NCBI GenBank assembly: GCA_024305105.1
Contig: JAMWZA010000020.1
Location: forward strand, 1-51,435
Reading direction: 5' to 3'
Length of the DNA stretch: 51,435 bases
From: Marinoscillum sp.
Lineage (GTDB): Bacteria > Bacteroidota > Bacteroidia > Cytophagales > Cyclobacteriaceae
Part shown: positions 25,163 to 32,818 of the stretch, piece by piece
How the letters are laid out: every line of letters starts with the position of its first letter
Numbering within the stretch: the first letter of the stretch is position 1
Notes under the pieces: generated by a model
What the model was told of the DNA's origin: nothing
Seen by the model: the letters and a program-made list of their open reading frames with translations, nothing else
The model's database searches: none
Translations under genes and position numbers: made by a program

Positions 25163-26005
25163 ATGAGTAACCAATTTGATGAAACCCGTGAGGTATTCAG
25201 GCCTTATGGAATGACTTGTGAGTTTTGGACTCCTACGCTCATGCGCAGGCCAGACCGACACAATGAAATTGAACTCAATTTTGTACCAAAAGGCGGTGTT
25301 ACGTACTTGTTTAAAGACAGGCGATTTCACATTCCTGCCAATCGATTGATTGTTTTTTGGGGGCTAGTCCCGCACCAGATTGTCAGTTTTGAAAATAGCT
25401 TACCATATTACGTTTGTACGATTCCATTTGCACAGTTTCTGGAATGGAATCTGCCCGATGTGTTTGTCGATAGTGTACTAAAAGGTGAGATAGTTACGGA
25501 AACAAATGCGCATACCTCAGCGTATGACGCTTATCTAATGAAAAACTGGATAGCAGATATTGACACACCTGGTGCCAAAGATGTGATCGCACTGGAGATA
25601 CGTGCACGTCTAAGTCGTATGGCTCTAAATCATGAAGCAACAAAACCAAAAACACATTCCATTCATCCTGATGAGATAAATCCCGTAGAACGTATCGCTG
25701 TTTACATAGCGCAGAATTACCAGCGTCCCTTAAGGATGAACGATATTGGGGGTGCCGTCGGTTTACATCCTGACTATGCCAATGCCTTATTCAGGAAGAC
25801 CTTTGGACGGACACTCAGTGAGTACATCATCGAAGAACGCATAGCTCATGCCCAGCGTAAACTAGTGGCTACTACAGATAGCATTACGGAGATTGCTTAT
25901 GATTGTGGTTTCAATTCCATCAGTCGATTCAATTCTGCATTTAAAAAGTCCAATCAATGTACACCACGGGCATTTAGAAAGCAGTATTTATCTGGATCTG
26001 AATAA
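25163..26005 (+). CDS. AraC family transcriptional regulator
   Basis: 280 residues. An N-terminal cupin-like sensor domain (HNEIELNFVPKGGVTYLFKD, HIPANRLIVFWGLVPHQI) is followed by the AraC double helix-turn-helix at ~180-278, including YIAQNYQRPLRMNDIGGAVG and the second helix pattern ITEIAYDCGFNSISRFNSAF then CTPRAFRKQY. Such proteins activate sugar-use genes on ligand binding. It is divergent from the DUF1593 gene with 96 bp between, making that gene its likely target. Confidence 0.93.
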   Translation: MSNQFDETREVFRPYGMTCEFWTPTLMRRPDRHNEIELNFVPKGGVTYLFKDRRFHIPANRLIVFWGLVPHQIVSFENSLPYYVCTIPFAQFLEWNLPDVFVDSVLKGEIVTETNAHTSAYDAYLMKNWIADIDTPGAKDVIALEIRARLSRMALNHEATKPKTHSIHPDEINPVERIAVYIAQNYQRPLRMNDIGGAVGLHPDYANALFRKTFGRTLSEYIIEERIAHAQRKLVATTDSITEIAYDCGFNSISRFNSAFKKSNQCTPRAFRKQYLSGSE

Positions 26006-26060
26006 AAACAGGGAGATAGATTCACGTTTTCGATCCTATGAGAGTCTTACTTATCTGGAT

Positions 26061-26870
26061 TCACAGATTATCCAATGCTGACTCAATGTCCTCCAGGTAG
26101 ATCTCATCCATTACTTGTACATAAGGGTCAAACATTTTATACTCTTCGAGATACTTCGATTTAGCCAAAGCTAAATTTTGTATTGCACCTTCCAAATCAC
26201 CAGATTTCACCAAGGCAAGTCCCAGGTAATACCGGTTTTCTGCTAAATCATTGTACGCCTCCTGTTCTTTCAAGGCGCTTATGGCTTTCTCATTTTGCCC
26301 CAACTCCAGATAGAGCACGCCAAGGTGTAAGTAATCATATGGACCAGGGAAGTCCTCTTCAAATTGCTCCTCCATGATCGTTAAAGCTTTTTCCCGATTG
26401 CCCAGTGCTTTGTAACTGAGTGCTCTGGCAATGTGTAAGTGGTAATCCCCATTAACAGAATAACCGATATCATAATCGATTAAACGATCGAGCAACTCAA
26501 TGTCGTCGATAGCTCCCTGGTAGTCTCGAAAGAACTGGTAACGACACCATGCCCGATACTCCAAATGTCCAAGTGTATCGTATTGCACCGCCTTATTCAT
26601 TAGTTGCATCCAGGTAAGGAAATCTCCACTTTTAAGATAAGCCGTAGACTTGGCACGATAAGCAAATGCAAAGGTGGAATCAATTGCAAGTGCCTTATCC
26701 AGCGCTTGCTGGTAATATTTACTAAACTGATAGTGTGATAGGCGCGCTTTAGCTACTTCACATGCCTTATACTTGAGCGAGTCGCCTACAGCGAGATATG
26801 CCTGACAATTGGGCTGTGCGAAGGATCGCATTCCAGAGAGCAAGATGATTGCAATAAGTAGCTTTTTCAT
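26061..26870 (-). CDS. Secreted TPR-repeat protein
   Basis: 269 residues with a signal peptide (LLIAIILLSGMRSFAQ). At least four TPR-like helix pairs are visible, such as YYQQALDKALAIDSTFAFAY, ALSYKALGNREKALTIMEEQ, LHLGVLYLELGQNEKAISAL and YYLGLALVKSGDLEGAIQNL. It should serve as a protein-binding scaffold in the periplasm. Its ATG overlaps the preceding stop in an ATGA, so it is translated with the TonB-like lipoprotein and the two probably act together. Confidence 0.85.
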   Translation of the reverse strand: MKKLLIAIILLSGMRSFAQPNCQAYLAVGDSLKYKACEVAKARLSHYQFSKYYQQALDKALAIDSTFAFAYRAKSTAYLKSGDFLTWMQLMNKAVQYDTLGHLEYRAWCRYQFFRDYQGAIDDIELLDRLIDYDIGYSVNGDYHLHIARALSYKALGNREKALTIMEEQFEEDFPGPYDYLHLGVLYLELGQNEKAISALKEQEAYNDLAENRYYLGLALVKSGDLEGAIQNLALAKSKYLEEYKMFDPYVQVMDEIYLEDIESALDNL

Positions 26871-27403
26871 GGCATGATTTCAGTTAGGTCTCCTTTTTGA
26901 ATTTTGAATATCAGGTATTGGTAGTAGTCGGCTGGTTGTCCTTCATTGAACTTGGTTTTCCAACCATTAAGCGCTTTCGTCAATGAAAGAAGTTGTTCAG
27001 TAATCTGCTGATCGAAGGTGATCTCTTTATAATCAAAATTTGATTGTGTTAATCGAAACCTCCCCGTTTCCCCATTGCAGTTAACCACAAAGCGAATTCG
27101 AATTAAACCACTTTGTTCCGTATCAACAGGCTGATAGTTTTCCTTAAAGTGCCTTACCAATACTGGCTTCTCTCCTTCATACTCCATGGCAGCTCCTACA
27201 TTAAAGTATTGGATGACATTCTGCTCAGAACTGCAAAGTTTGAAATTCGCATCATCCTGTAAGGAATCGAATTCTGAATCTCCTACCCAACGCAAGTAAT
27301 TGGACTCTTTTATTGCATTAGCTGAAGTTGGTTGTTCGGTGGTTTGCTTTGCCGGGCCTGCACATGCACATAAGGCTAATAGCAGCCAGTAAACATTTTT
27401 CAT
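26867..27403 (-). CDS. Lipoprotein with TonB C-terminal-like domain
   Basis: 178 residues. The signal LLLALCACAGP carries a lipobox with Cys at position ~12 or 14. Residues ~95-175 (SGLIRIRFVVNCNGETGRFR ... LNGWKTKFNEG ... YLIFKIQKGDLTEIMP) follow the pattern of the TonB_C-like domains found in many Bacteroidota proteins. There is no proline-rich spanning region, so it is not a classical energy transducer. It forms a two-gene operon with the TPR gene. Function unknown. Confidence 0.7.
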   Translation of the reverse strand: MKNVYWLLLALCACAGPAKQTTEQPTSANAIKESNYLRWVGDSEFDSLQDDANFKLCSSEQNVIQYFNVGAAMEYEGEKPVLVRHFKENYQPVDTEQSGLIRIRFVVNCNGETGRFRLTQSNFDYKEITFDQQITEQLLSLTKALNGWKTKFNEGQPADYYQYLIFKIQKGDLTEIMP

Positions 27404-27586
27404 AGATGAGTTTAATTAAGGTCCTACAAAACTATACGGTTGGGATAAAGGCAGGTTATCTGCCCGATATTGGGATTTTTTCTGTGCGGAAGTGAACAAT
27501 ACTTTACTTTATTTCAGCACTTCTTAGGTGGAGTGACATAGGGTTGTCACTAAGCAGAGTTTCTTTGCTAAAAAACAAAAACACAC

Positions 27587-27976
27587 ATGAAAGACACGAC
27601 AACTATTGCCAACGAACTAGTGGCCCTATGCCGAGAAGGAAAATTTGAGCAAGTCTACAAAGAGCTGTACGATCAGGAAAAGATCAACAGTTTGGAACCT
27701 GAAGGCGCCACATTCGAAACGGTAACAGGTATGGAGGCTCTAATGAAGAAAGGTGAAGCCTGGAACGATGTACTCGAACAAGTACTCTCTTCGGAGGTTT
27801 CAGAACCAATCGTTGCAGAGAACTTCTTCGCTATTACCATGAAAATGAAAGCCAAATTGAAGGGTGTATCAGAACCCATTCAGATGGATGAAATCTGTGT
27901 CTATCACGTATCCAACGGCAAGATCGTGATGGAACAGTTTTTCTACACACCAGAAGCACATGAAGCTGCTGTATAA
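27587..27976 (+). CDS. SnoaL-like / NTF2-like protein
   Basis: 129 residues, cytosolic. The plan ANELVALCREGKFEQVYKEL, then MEALMKKGEAWNDVLEQVL, EPIVAENFFAITMKMKAKLK, MDEICVYHVSNGKIVMEQFF is the SnoaL-like variant of the NTF2 cone fold. These small proteins may bind hydrophobic ligands or act as isomerases; no catalytic residues can be assigned. It stands alone, with a promoter gap of 183 bp before it and a terminator after it. Confidence 0.85.
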   Translation: MKDTTTIANELVALCREGKFEQVYKELYDQEKINSLEPEGATFETVTGMEALMKKGEAWNDVLEQVLSSEVSEPIVAENFFAITMKMKAKLKGVSEPIQMDEICVYHVSNGKIVMEQFFYTPEAHEAAV

Positions 27977-27988
27977 CTCATCGATTCG

Positions 27989-28017
27989 GGTGTTGGGGTT
28001 ACCCTGACACCTGTTTT
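27989..28017 (+). terminator. Rho-independent terminator of the SnoaL-like gene
   Basis: GGTGT (27989-27993) pairs with ACACC (28007-28011), and GGGT pairs with ACCC inside; TTTT follows at 28014-28017. Confidence 0.8.
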
Positions 28018-28035
28018 AGTTTATTGTGGTTTTTC

Positions 28036-28740
28036 TCAGTGCATGATCCCCTTCTCCTTCAGGTATTTGTACTTGTCCCCACATGACATTCCGGACAAAC
28101 CAGTGATAGGTCCTGAGCCTTTGTCATTTTCCAGGTTGGCGGCATTAGCTGACACAAACATCTCAAAATACGCATTGGCTTCATCTCTGAAGACGTTGAT
28201 GGCATGTCCATCTACCTGCTGGTTGTGGGCTTCGTTATCCGGATATTGAGCAATAAGTGCGGAGAGTTCAGACTCCATTTGTTGATGATTATCTACATCG
28301 AGTTCTCCATAATTGAAACGAGGAACTCCCAAAGTGTATTTAATGACGTACTGAGCCGTATAGATGTCTGCTGGAGGTAGTTCTATCCCCCACTCTTTTA
28401 GCTCATAAAGCATCGGCTGAGCAAAGGTCTCGGCGAGAAAAGATCGTTCGGTGCCATCTGCCTGCTCCACTTCTGAGATATCTGCACGGAGCTTTTCAGT
28501 TCCTTTATTTGGATCTTTTCGCTTTTGCTTATTCTTTAAAATTTTGGCACTTAATTCAACCTCAAGTGGCTTGGCCAAATCTGCTGAGGGATTCCAGGTG
28601 CGTAAAAACTCATAAGCTCTTTGTTTGATGACACTTCTGGAACGGGTTTCTAGTGTTTCTGCTAATTCTGTCAGGCTTTGGGCGTTTAATTGAATAGCCA
28701 ACAAACACAAAGCGAGTGAGGTGAGGGTACTTCGTAACAT
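28036..28740 (-). CDS. Secreted hypothetical protein
   Basis: 234 residues with a signal peptide ending LAIQLNAQ. The mature part is mainly helical and hydrophilic (ELAETLETRSRSVIKQRAYE, KEWGIELPPADIYTAQYVIKYTLG, DEANAYFEMFVSANAANLEN) and ends SGMSCGDKYKYLKEKGIMH. I recognise no family. It converges with the SnoaL-like gene 19 bases from that gene's terminator. Confidence 0.65.
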   Translation of the reverse strand: MLRSTLTSLALCLLAIQLNAQSLTELAETLETRSRSVIKQRAYEFLRTWNPSADLAKPLEVELSAKILKNKQKRKDPNKGTEKLRADISEVEQADGTERSFLAETFAQPMLYELKEWGIELPPADIYTAQYVIKYTLGVPRFNYGELDVDNHQQMESELSALIAQYPDNEAHNQQVDGHAINVFRDEANAYFEMFVSANAANLENDKGSGPITGLSGMSCGDKYKYLKEKGIMH

Positions 28741-28839
28741 GGGGTATCAAGGTTTGGTACATTGAATGTACTAAATCATTGAATAGGCCCCCTATTTGTT
28801 TCGATGAGAGGCAAAATGCAGTCGATGATTTATAAATTC

Positions 28840-29229
28840 CTAAAAGTTAAAGTTTGGAATCGGGGATGAAACATCCACTAATGTGCCATCAGGATCTTTT
28901 AACAAGAGTCTTCTCTGTCCATAAGAGGTATTTTCGGGTTTCATTACCACTTCAAAGTTTTCTGATTTTGCTATTTCGAACAATTCATCTGCATTGCTAA
29001 CAACAAAAGTTATATAAAACCCATTTGGCGTGGTTTGAAATTCCTTTGGAACAATTGCGTTATTTTGATCAATAAGTCCTAATTCCAGTTGTTTGTCCTT
29101 AGAAACCAAATGTACAAACCAATCACTGTCATAGCCGATCGTAAAGTCAAACAACTTCATATAGAAATCCCTACTTTCAGCGAGTTTAGTGGAGCAGATA
29201 TTAGTCATTAACCTGTTTATTGTATTCAT
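28840..29229 (-). CDS. VOC (glyoxalase/bleomycin resistance) family protein
   Basis: 129 residues. Two beta-alpha-beta-beta-beta halves are visible: LAESRDFYMKLFDFTIGYDS and GFYITFVVSNADELFEIAKS ... YGQRRLLLKDPDGTLVDVSS. The last is the usual VOC ending. Members are metal-dependent isomerases, dioxygenases or resistance proteins; the substrate cannot be told. It is the last ordinary gene before the accessory stretch. Confidence 0.85.
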   Translation of the reverse strand: MNTINRLMTNICSTKLAESRDFYMKLFDFTIGYDSDWFVHLVSKDKQLELGLIDQNNAIVPKEFQTTPNGFYITFVVSNADELFEIAKSENFEVVMKPENTSYGQRRLLLKDPDGTLVDVSSPIPNFNF

Positions 29230-29640
29230 TCTGTGGTTTACCGTTTAGTCAGTCATTAGAACGCCGATATGGCTGTACGGCCTTTAAGGCTCAATTAACT
29301 GCAATGAAATTAGCGAATCTGACAGTATTAACAAACATTGCATAGCTTAACAAGCTATTATGACAACAAATGCTCGCTTCGAAAGAAATGAATTCTACGA
29401 ACTGAGATTATTTAGGGCCTAAAAGTCTCTTCAGCCCACAGGTCCATAGATCAGTTACACAGGAATCAGCCAGACAAGTACTTATTGAAACCGGTGTTCT
29501 TTCAAGTCTTCCGATGGGTGACTTGAAAGTATGGATGAATGAAAGTGTCTCCAGACACGAATAGTTTAATTATAGTTAGAATACCGTGTCTGGAGACACT
29601 CGTTTTCATTTATTGTTTCACCAACTTGCTTTCATATCGG
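29230..29640. other. 411-bp non-coding gap with two inverted repeats
   Basis: No credible gene. CTTTCAAGTC (29499-29508) pairs with GACTTGAAAG (29520-29529). AGTGTCTCCAGACACG (29544-29559) pairs perfectly with CGTGTCTGGAGACACT (29585-29600) around a 25-base loop; each of these 16-mers is itself nearly palindromic. The second hairpin could end the leftward YkgJ-type transcript, but neither has a long T-run, and a repeat-element or structured-RNA origin is possible. Confidence 0.6.
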
Positions 29641-30144
29641 CTAACAAAAAGAGAGGTTAAATTTTTCGATTAAAAGCTCTTCGAGCTCCTTAATGCTATT
29701 TTTAATGCTTTGGTTTTCTGCTGTTAGGTATGAATTGTAGTCTGGAGTTTGTAAGATTTTATTCAATTCAATCATTTTGAAATAAAAAGATTGAGATCTT
29801 AAATTAAGGTTAAGAGCAGTTATTTGCTCCTCAATAGCAGCCCTTTTTTCCTTTGCTAATTCGATGGTATGGATTGCCGAATCAAATGTTAATTGCTTCT
29901 GTTCTAATTTTTCCAGAAGGTTGCATTTAAACTTTTTACAGTTTTCTGGTCTTTCGGTATAAATGGCACAACCATTACAATAATTTTCACAAGGCTGAAA
30001 GAAGATGTTCTCATTATGTTCTTCTTCGATTGCCATTAGTTCCCTTAAAGCGGGTACTTCTTTTTGTTCCAGCTGTACAAAACCGATAAGCGTGCCATCA
30101 CAACACATACCACAGCTCAGGCAAATATTTGAAGAATCATCCAT
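29641..30144 (-). CDS. YkgJ family cysteine-cluster protein
   Basis: 167 residues. The N-terminal half has the YkgJ pattern CLSCGMCCDG, then CENYCNGCAIYTERPENCKKFKC, a metal- or Fe-S-binding cluster with CxxCxxCC. The second half is a long charged coiled coil (residues ~75-160). Function of the family is unknown. The gene is A/T-rich compared with the core genes and lies at the edge of the cassette-like region. Upstream at 30149-30170, ATAAGAGCTAGTGTTT weakly resembles the palindrome arms seen at the neighbouring cassettes. Confidence 0.85.
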   Translation of the reverse strand: MDDSSNICLSCGMCCDGTLIGFVQLEQKEVPALRELMAIEEEHNENIFFQPCENYCNGCAIYTERPENCKKFKCNLLEKLEQKQLTFDSAIHTIELAKEKRAAIEEQITALNLNLRSQSFYFKMIELNKILQTPDYNSYLTAENQSIKNSIKELEELLIEKFNLSFC

Positions 30145-30386
30145 GGTATAAGAGCTAGTGTTTAGATATGCAGAGTGGCGATATCATTTGAAAACACCTG
30201 TAAAGTAGTGAAACCGTTCGGGCTGCACAACCCAAAGTCTGCAACGTCAACTACGAATCACTCAGAAAGTCAAAATCCAGAACCACAGAAGCTGATTCGA
30301 GCGATGAAATTTCAGGATGGGCAGCTTCGTGGGCAAGTCCAGCCGCACTGTCAGAAAGTACTTTAACACATGGCGGATCAGCGTCT

Positions 30387-30977
30387 GTTATCTCTCGTTT
30401 AAGTTGCCCTAAGAATCCCCAATATCAGAATTGGCAGGTAGCTTATGAAGATATTCAGTAGAGCCAATCCGTAGCTGAATTTCTGAACTATTGAAATTCC
30501 GAGAATTAAAAGACCGAATGACCAAATCCAAAGAATATATAAGACTCCTGCATTTAGCGAGACTGTTGAAGGTTCTTGCCCAGTAGATAGAAGGATTACT
30601 TGATAAATAAGAATTAGACTGTAAGGAATTGATGAAATTGAATAGACGTTAACCAGTTGCCTCATTGTTGACTGTCCTTTCCAGATTTTTCCTGTCAAGT
30701 TCACGAGTCCAGGAAGAATCAAGCCACCAATCAAGAAAGCAATACCAATTCCTATTAACATGGAAAATAGAAATGTTGATGGTTCTGTTTTTCCATTAAT
30801 TAATATGCCAACGTCATTTACAATGTCAAATCCAAAGACCACTCCCATCAATATTAGAGGAATACTGAAAAGAGCTTGATTTTTATTCTTCACAATGTAT
30901 TCACTAAAGGTTTGCTTTGGGTTGAGCCAGATTGTCTTGTATGGATTCATGTCGCAGTTGCAGATATGAGAGATAAC
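30387..30977 (-). mobile_element. Repeat-bounded single-gene unit (Yip1 cassette-like)
   Basis: GTTATCTCTC (30387-30396) lies 2 bases beyond the Yip1-like stop, and its exact inverse GAGAGATAAC (30968-30977) lies 17 bases upstream of the Yip1-like start. The unit therefore contains just one gene tightly framed by a 10-bp inverted repeat. The same geometry with a different repeat is found around the next gene. This resembles integron-type or palindrome-bounded gene cassettes; no recombinase is in the window. Confidence 0.55.
30399..30950 (-). CDS. Yip1 family membrane protein
   Basis: 183 residues and five predicted membrane segments. The start NPYKTIWLNPKQTFSEYIVK and the core GKIWKGQSTMRQLVNVYSIS followed by SIPYSLILIYQV are typical of bacterial Yip1-domain proteins. 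They are inner-membrane proteins of unknown role. The gene is the only content of an inverted-repeat-bounded unit. Confidence 0.82.
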   Translation of the reverse strand: MNPYKTIWLNPKQTFSEYIVKNKNQALFSIPLILMGVVFGFDIVNDVGILINGKTEPSTFLFSMLIGIGIAFLIGGLILPGLVNLTGKIWKGQSTMRQLVNVYSISSIPYSLILIYQVILLSTGQEPSTVSLNAGVLYILWIWSFGLLILGISIVQKFSYGLALLNIFISYLPILILGILRAT

Positions 30978-31207
30978 ACCAAGCTAGCAGTTTGTGCGCC
31001 CCGAACTTGGCAAGTTCCGATAAAAATAATGAATCTGCCGGTGCTTCCAAAGTATCAGATAACCGCTGCGGTCTGAAAGATAAAAAACCTGCGAGCAGAA
31101 GTCAGTAGAAAGCACTACCATTTCCCAGCGGTAGATTCATGGTGATGTTCGCACAAAAGCCAGCAAAGAGGCAGTTTGGCGCATAACTGCTAGCGATTGT
31201 TATGCGC
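30968..31207. repeat. 240-bp imperfect palindrome between two cassette-like genes
   Basis: The two ends match in inverted orientation: the left arm at 30973-31001 (ATAACACCAAGCTAGCAGTT then TGTGCGCC) and the complement of the right arm at 31178-31206 (ATAACAATCGCTAGCAGTT then ATGCGCC) share GCTAGCAGTT and TGCGCC. GCGCATAAC (31179-31187) and GTTATGCGC (31199-31207) form a further hairpin. Integron attC sites have this kind of bounded imperfect palindrome, but the exact RYYYAAC/GTTRRRY core is not met and 240 bp is long for attC. Confidence 0.55.
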
Positions 31208-31743
31208 TAATCATCGAATCGGAAGTAAGTGATTTCGTAGCTCTGTTCGGGATCTTCATTGTCCCAGGTAATTGATAAAGTGTCATTTTCAGTTCTGTTG
31301 ATTCGACCCACAGATTTACCGTATTCAAAAAAGACAGTTAGAATATCCTTATCAAGGATGTATGGGGTTGCTCCGTTTCCATCGTAATCAGCAATAAGAT
31401 AGTATTTTTTCGAGAGCATGAATTCAGCTGTTGGATAGCTTAAATCTTGTGTCCAAACTCCAAATAGTTGAGAAGTATCCACTTGGAGGTTCCTGAAAAC
31501 GGGGCGACTAGGCTTTCCAGTTGAATCAAATGTTACAGGTTCCTCGTCGATTTCTTGTTCTGATGCCGTGTCAGGTTCCAATGTTGGTTCGGTCGGAATT
31601 GTCTGTTCGACCGTTACTGTATCTATTGGAGTTTCTTTGTTGGTGGTTTTGGAGTTTGGGTTACTACAAGAGTTCAACAGCAGAATTACAGCAATAATGT
31701 TCAAGTACCTCATAAATTTCCGATTAGCACATTTGCGCATAAC
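31199..31743 (-). mobile_element. Repeat-bounded single-gene unit (lipoprotein cassette-like)
   Basis: GTTATGCGC (31199-31207) overlaps the first base of the lipoprotein stop codon, and its inverse GCGCATAAC (31735-31743) lies about 21 bases upstream of the chosen start. The gene-to-repeat distances match those of the neighbouring Yip1 unit although the repeat sequence beyond GTTAT differs. Confidence 0.55.
31207..31713 (-). CDS. Lipoprotein, unknown function
   Basis: 168 residues from MRYLNIIAVILLLNSCSNPN; the lipobox LLNSC gives Cys at position ~15. A Thr/Glu/Pro-rich linker (~20-65) precedes a compact domain at ~75-168 (LFGVWTQDLSYPTAEFMLSK, YYLIADYDGNG, LSITWDNEDPEQSYEITYF) of lipocalin-like character. 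The longer frame to 31740 is rejected because it puts nine basic residues before the signal peptide and runs into the repeat. It is the only gene of its repeat-bounded unit. Confidence 0.75.
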   Translation of the reverse strand: MRYLNIIAVILLLNSCSNPNSKTTNKETPIDTVTVEQTIPTEPTLEPDTASEQEIDEEPVTFDSTGKPSRPVFRNLQVDTSQLFGVWTQDLSYPTAEFMLSKKYYLIADYDGNGATPYILDKDILTVFFEYGKSVGRINRTENDTLSITWDNEDPEQSYEITYFRFDD

Positions 31744-31750
31744 ATAGTTG

Positions 31751-31772
31751 TAACATGACCTTGGTCATGTTA
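31751..31772. repeat. 22-bp palindrome next to the cassette boundary
   Basis: TAACATGACC (31751-31760) pairs perfectly with GGTCATGTTA (31763-31772) around two bases, followed by TTTTATTT. It lies 8 bases outside the GCGCATAAC boundary repeat. It could be a terminator for rightward transcription or a remnant of the next palindrome. Confidence 0.6.
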
Positions 31773-32210
31773 TTTTATTTGTAATGATTCCCTATCCATT
31801 TTTATAAACGACTAAATAAGGATACTTTCTAAATCATTCCTCCAAAATAACGGAATAAACCATCTAACGCAAACTCGAAACAGCCAACTCAGATCGGTGC
31901 ATCAACCCAACAAGTAGGTAAATAGGCACCTACCCGCTACTGAAGACTACAAATGCCCAAAATTGGGTGTTGCTCTTTTATACCTCGTTGAGTCATGGAG
32001 TATAAAATAGCATACTAACGAAATGACTCATGCATTATCGCTTGCAGCGCCTATCTCCTACTCACAGGTCGCAGTGCCCTATCTTAAGATCACAGATCCG
32101 TGTCACAGATCACAGCGGAAGGCCTGTCAGTGGCACCGCCCGCTAATTAATCACATATCCGGCCTTACGAGTTACACCTCCCACCTGAAGAGCCATATCT
32201 CCCCGAAAAA

Positions 32211-32308
32211 AATGACATCTCCGGGGTTTTGGGTGATATATCCCTCTGAAAAATGACATCTCCGGCCAGATGAACGTCATTTTAACAGCTACCTGTCACA
32301 TCTCCCGG
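32211..32308. repeat. Three ~42-bp spaced repeats resembling an IS21-type end
   Basis: AATGACATCTCCGG occurs at 32211-32224 and 32252-32265, and a variant GTCACATCTCCCGG at 32295-32308, spaced 41 and 43 bases. Weaker copies lie near 32152 and 32190 (CATATCCGG, CATATCTCCCCG). AAAATGAC (32250-32257) also pairs with GTCATTTT (32276-32283). Multiple spaced repeats at one end are characteristic of IS21-family elements. No istA/istB is present, so this would be a relic; the stretch 31773-32320 otherwise holds no credible gene. Confidence 0.45.
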
Positions 32309-32320
32309 ATTTTAACGAAC

Positions 32321-32692
32321 TCAAACCATTTTATTAACATAAATACTACGACACATGAAAAACGACACAATTGATCCCAAACTCTTGTCAGCGAAAGTCG
32401 CACTGAAAAACGAAACTATTGATAAAATACGGACTTGACTTACGAGAAATAATGCTCCCGCAATGATTCTTGAGCCCATGTATACAAGGCTAGCTTTTGC
32501 TTTGCCCAAATGGAGAAAAACAAAGCACCAATACCGACCACAGCTAAGTCATTGACTAATTGACAAACTGTCTCTAAACCAATTTTACTTGCGTTAGGAT
32601 AACTGACTTAAAGGTAGTCCCATCAGGAAGGCTGTGGTTGATAAAAAGAATAGAGAGCTTATGATTAATGTAGCTTTACACTCCGTATTCAT
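32321..32692 (-). pseudogene. DUF4386-family membrane protein pseudogene (two frameshifts)
   Basis: Reading leftward from 32692, frame one gives MNTECKATLIISSLFFLSTT and reaches a stop after 32 residues. A +1 shift continues as SYPNASKIGLETVCQLVNDL then AVVGIGALFFSIWAKQ. A further shift gives SLVYMGSRIIAGALFLVSQV. Together these reproduce the DUF4386 core (LE.V..LAVVGI..ALF, then ALGYVGFRVLEAVLLLVG). The 3' end holds a partial duplication: AAAAACGAnACnATTGAT occurs twice. An intact DUF4386 gene lies 1.4 kb away at 34054-34752. Confidence 0.68.
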
Positions 32693-32818
32693 ATAAATAA
32701 GTTGGTTTTACAGTGGCCTATTTGTTCAATTTTCAGCGGTTATCCTATGTTCTTTCTTCATTAACCCTGGGGTTGAGGTCACTCAGTTAGTGGTCGAAGA
32801 AGTTGGTTATTAAACAGC

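Noticed and set aside
30968-31207. Naming the palindrome a true attC site
   Set aside because: The RYYYAAC/GTTRRRY core is not met, the length is unusual and no integron integrase is in the window.
31751-31772. Palindrome as terminator of the lipoprotein gene
   Set aside because: It lies upstream of that gene, not downstream, so it cannot end its transcript.
32023-32256. 77-residue open frame in the gap before the oxidoreductase
   Set aside because: Composition is His/Ser/Pro-rich from the repeated CATCTCC units; no start signal and no family pattern.
32211-32308. Spaced repeats as a CRISPR array
   Set aside because: Repeats are only ~14 bases, decay quickly, and no cas genes are near.
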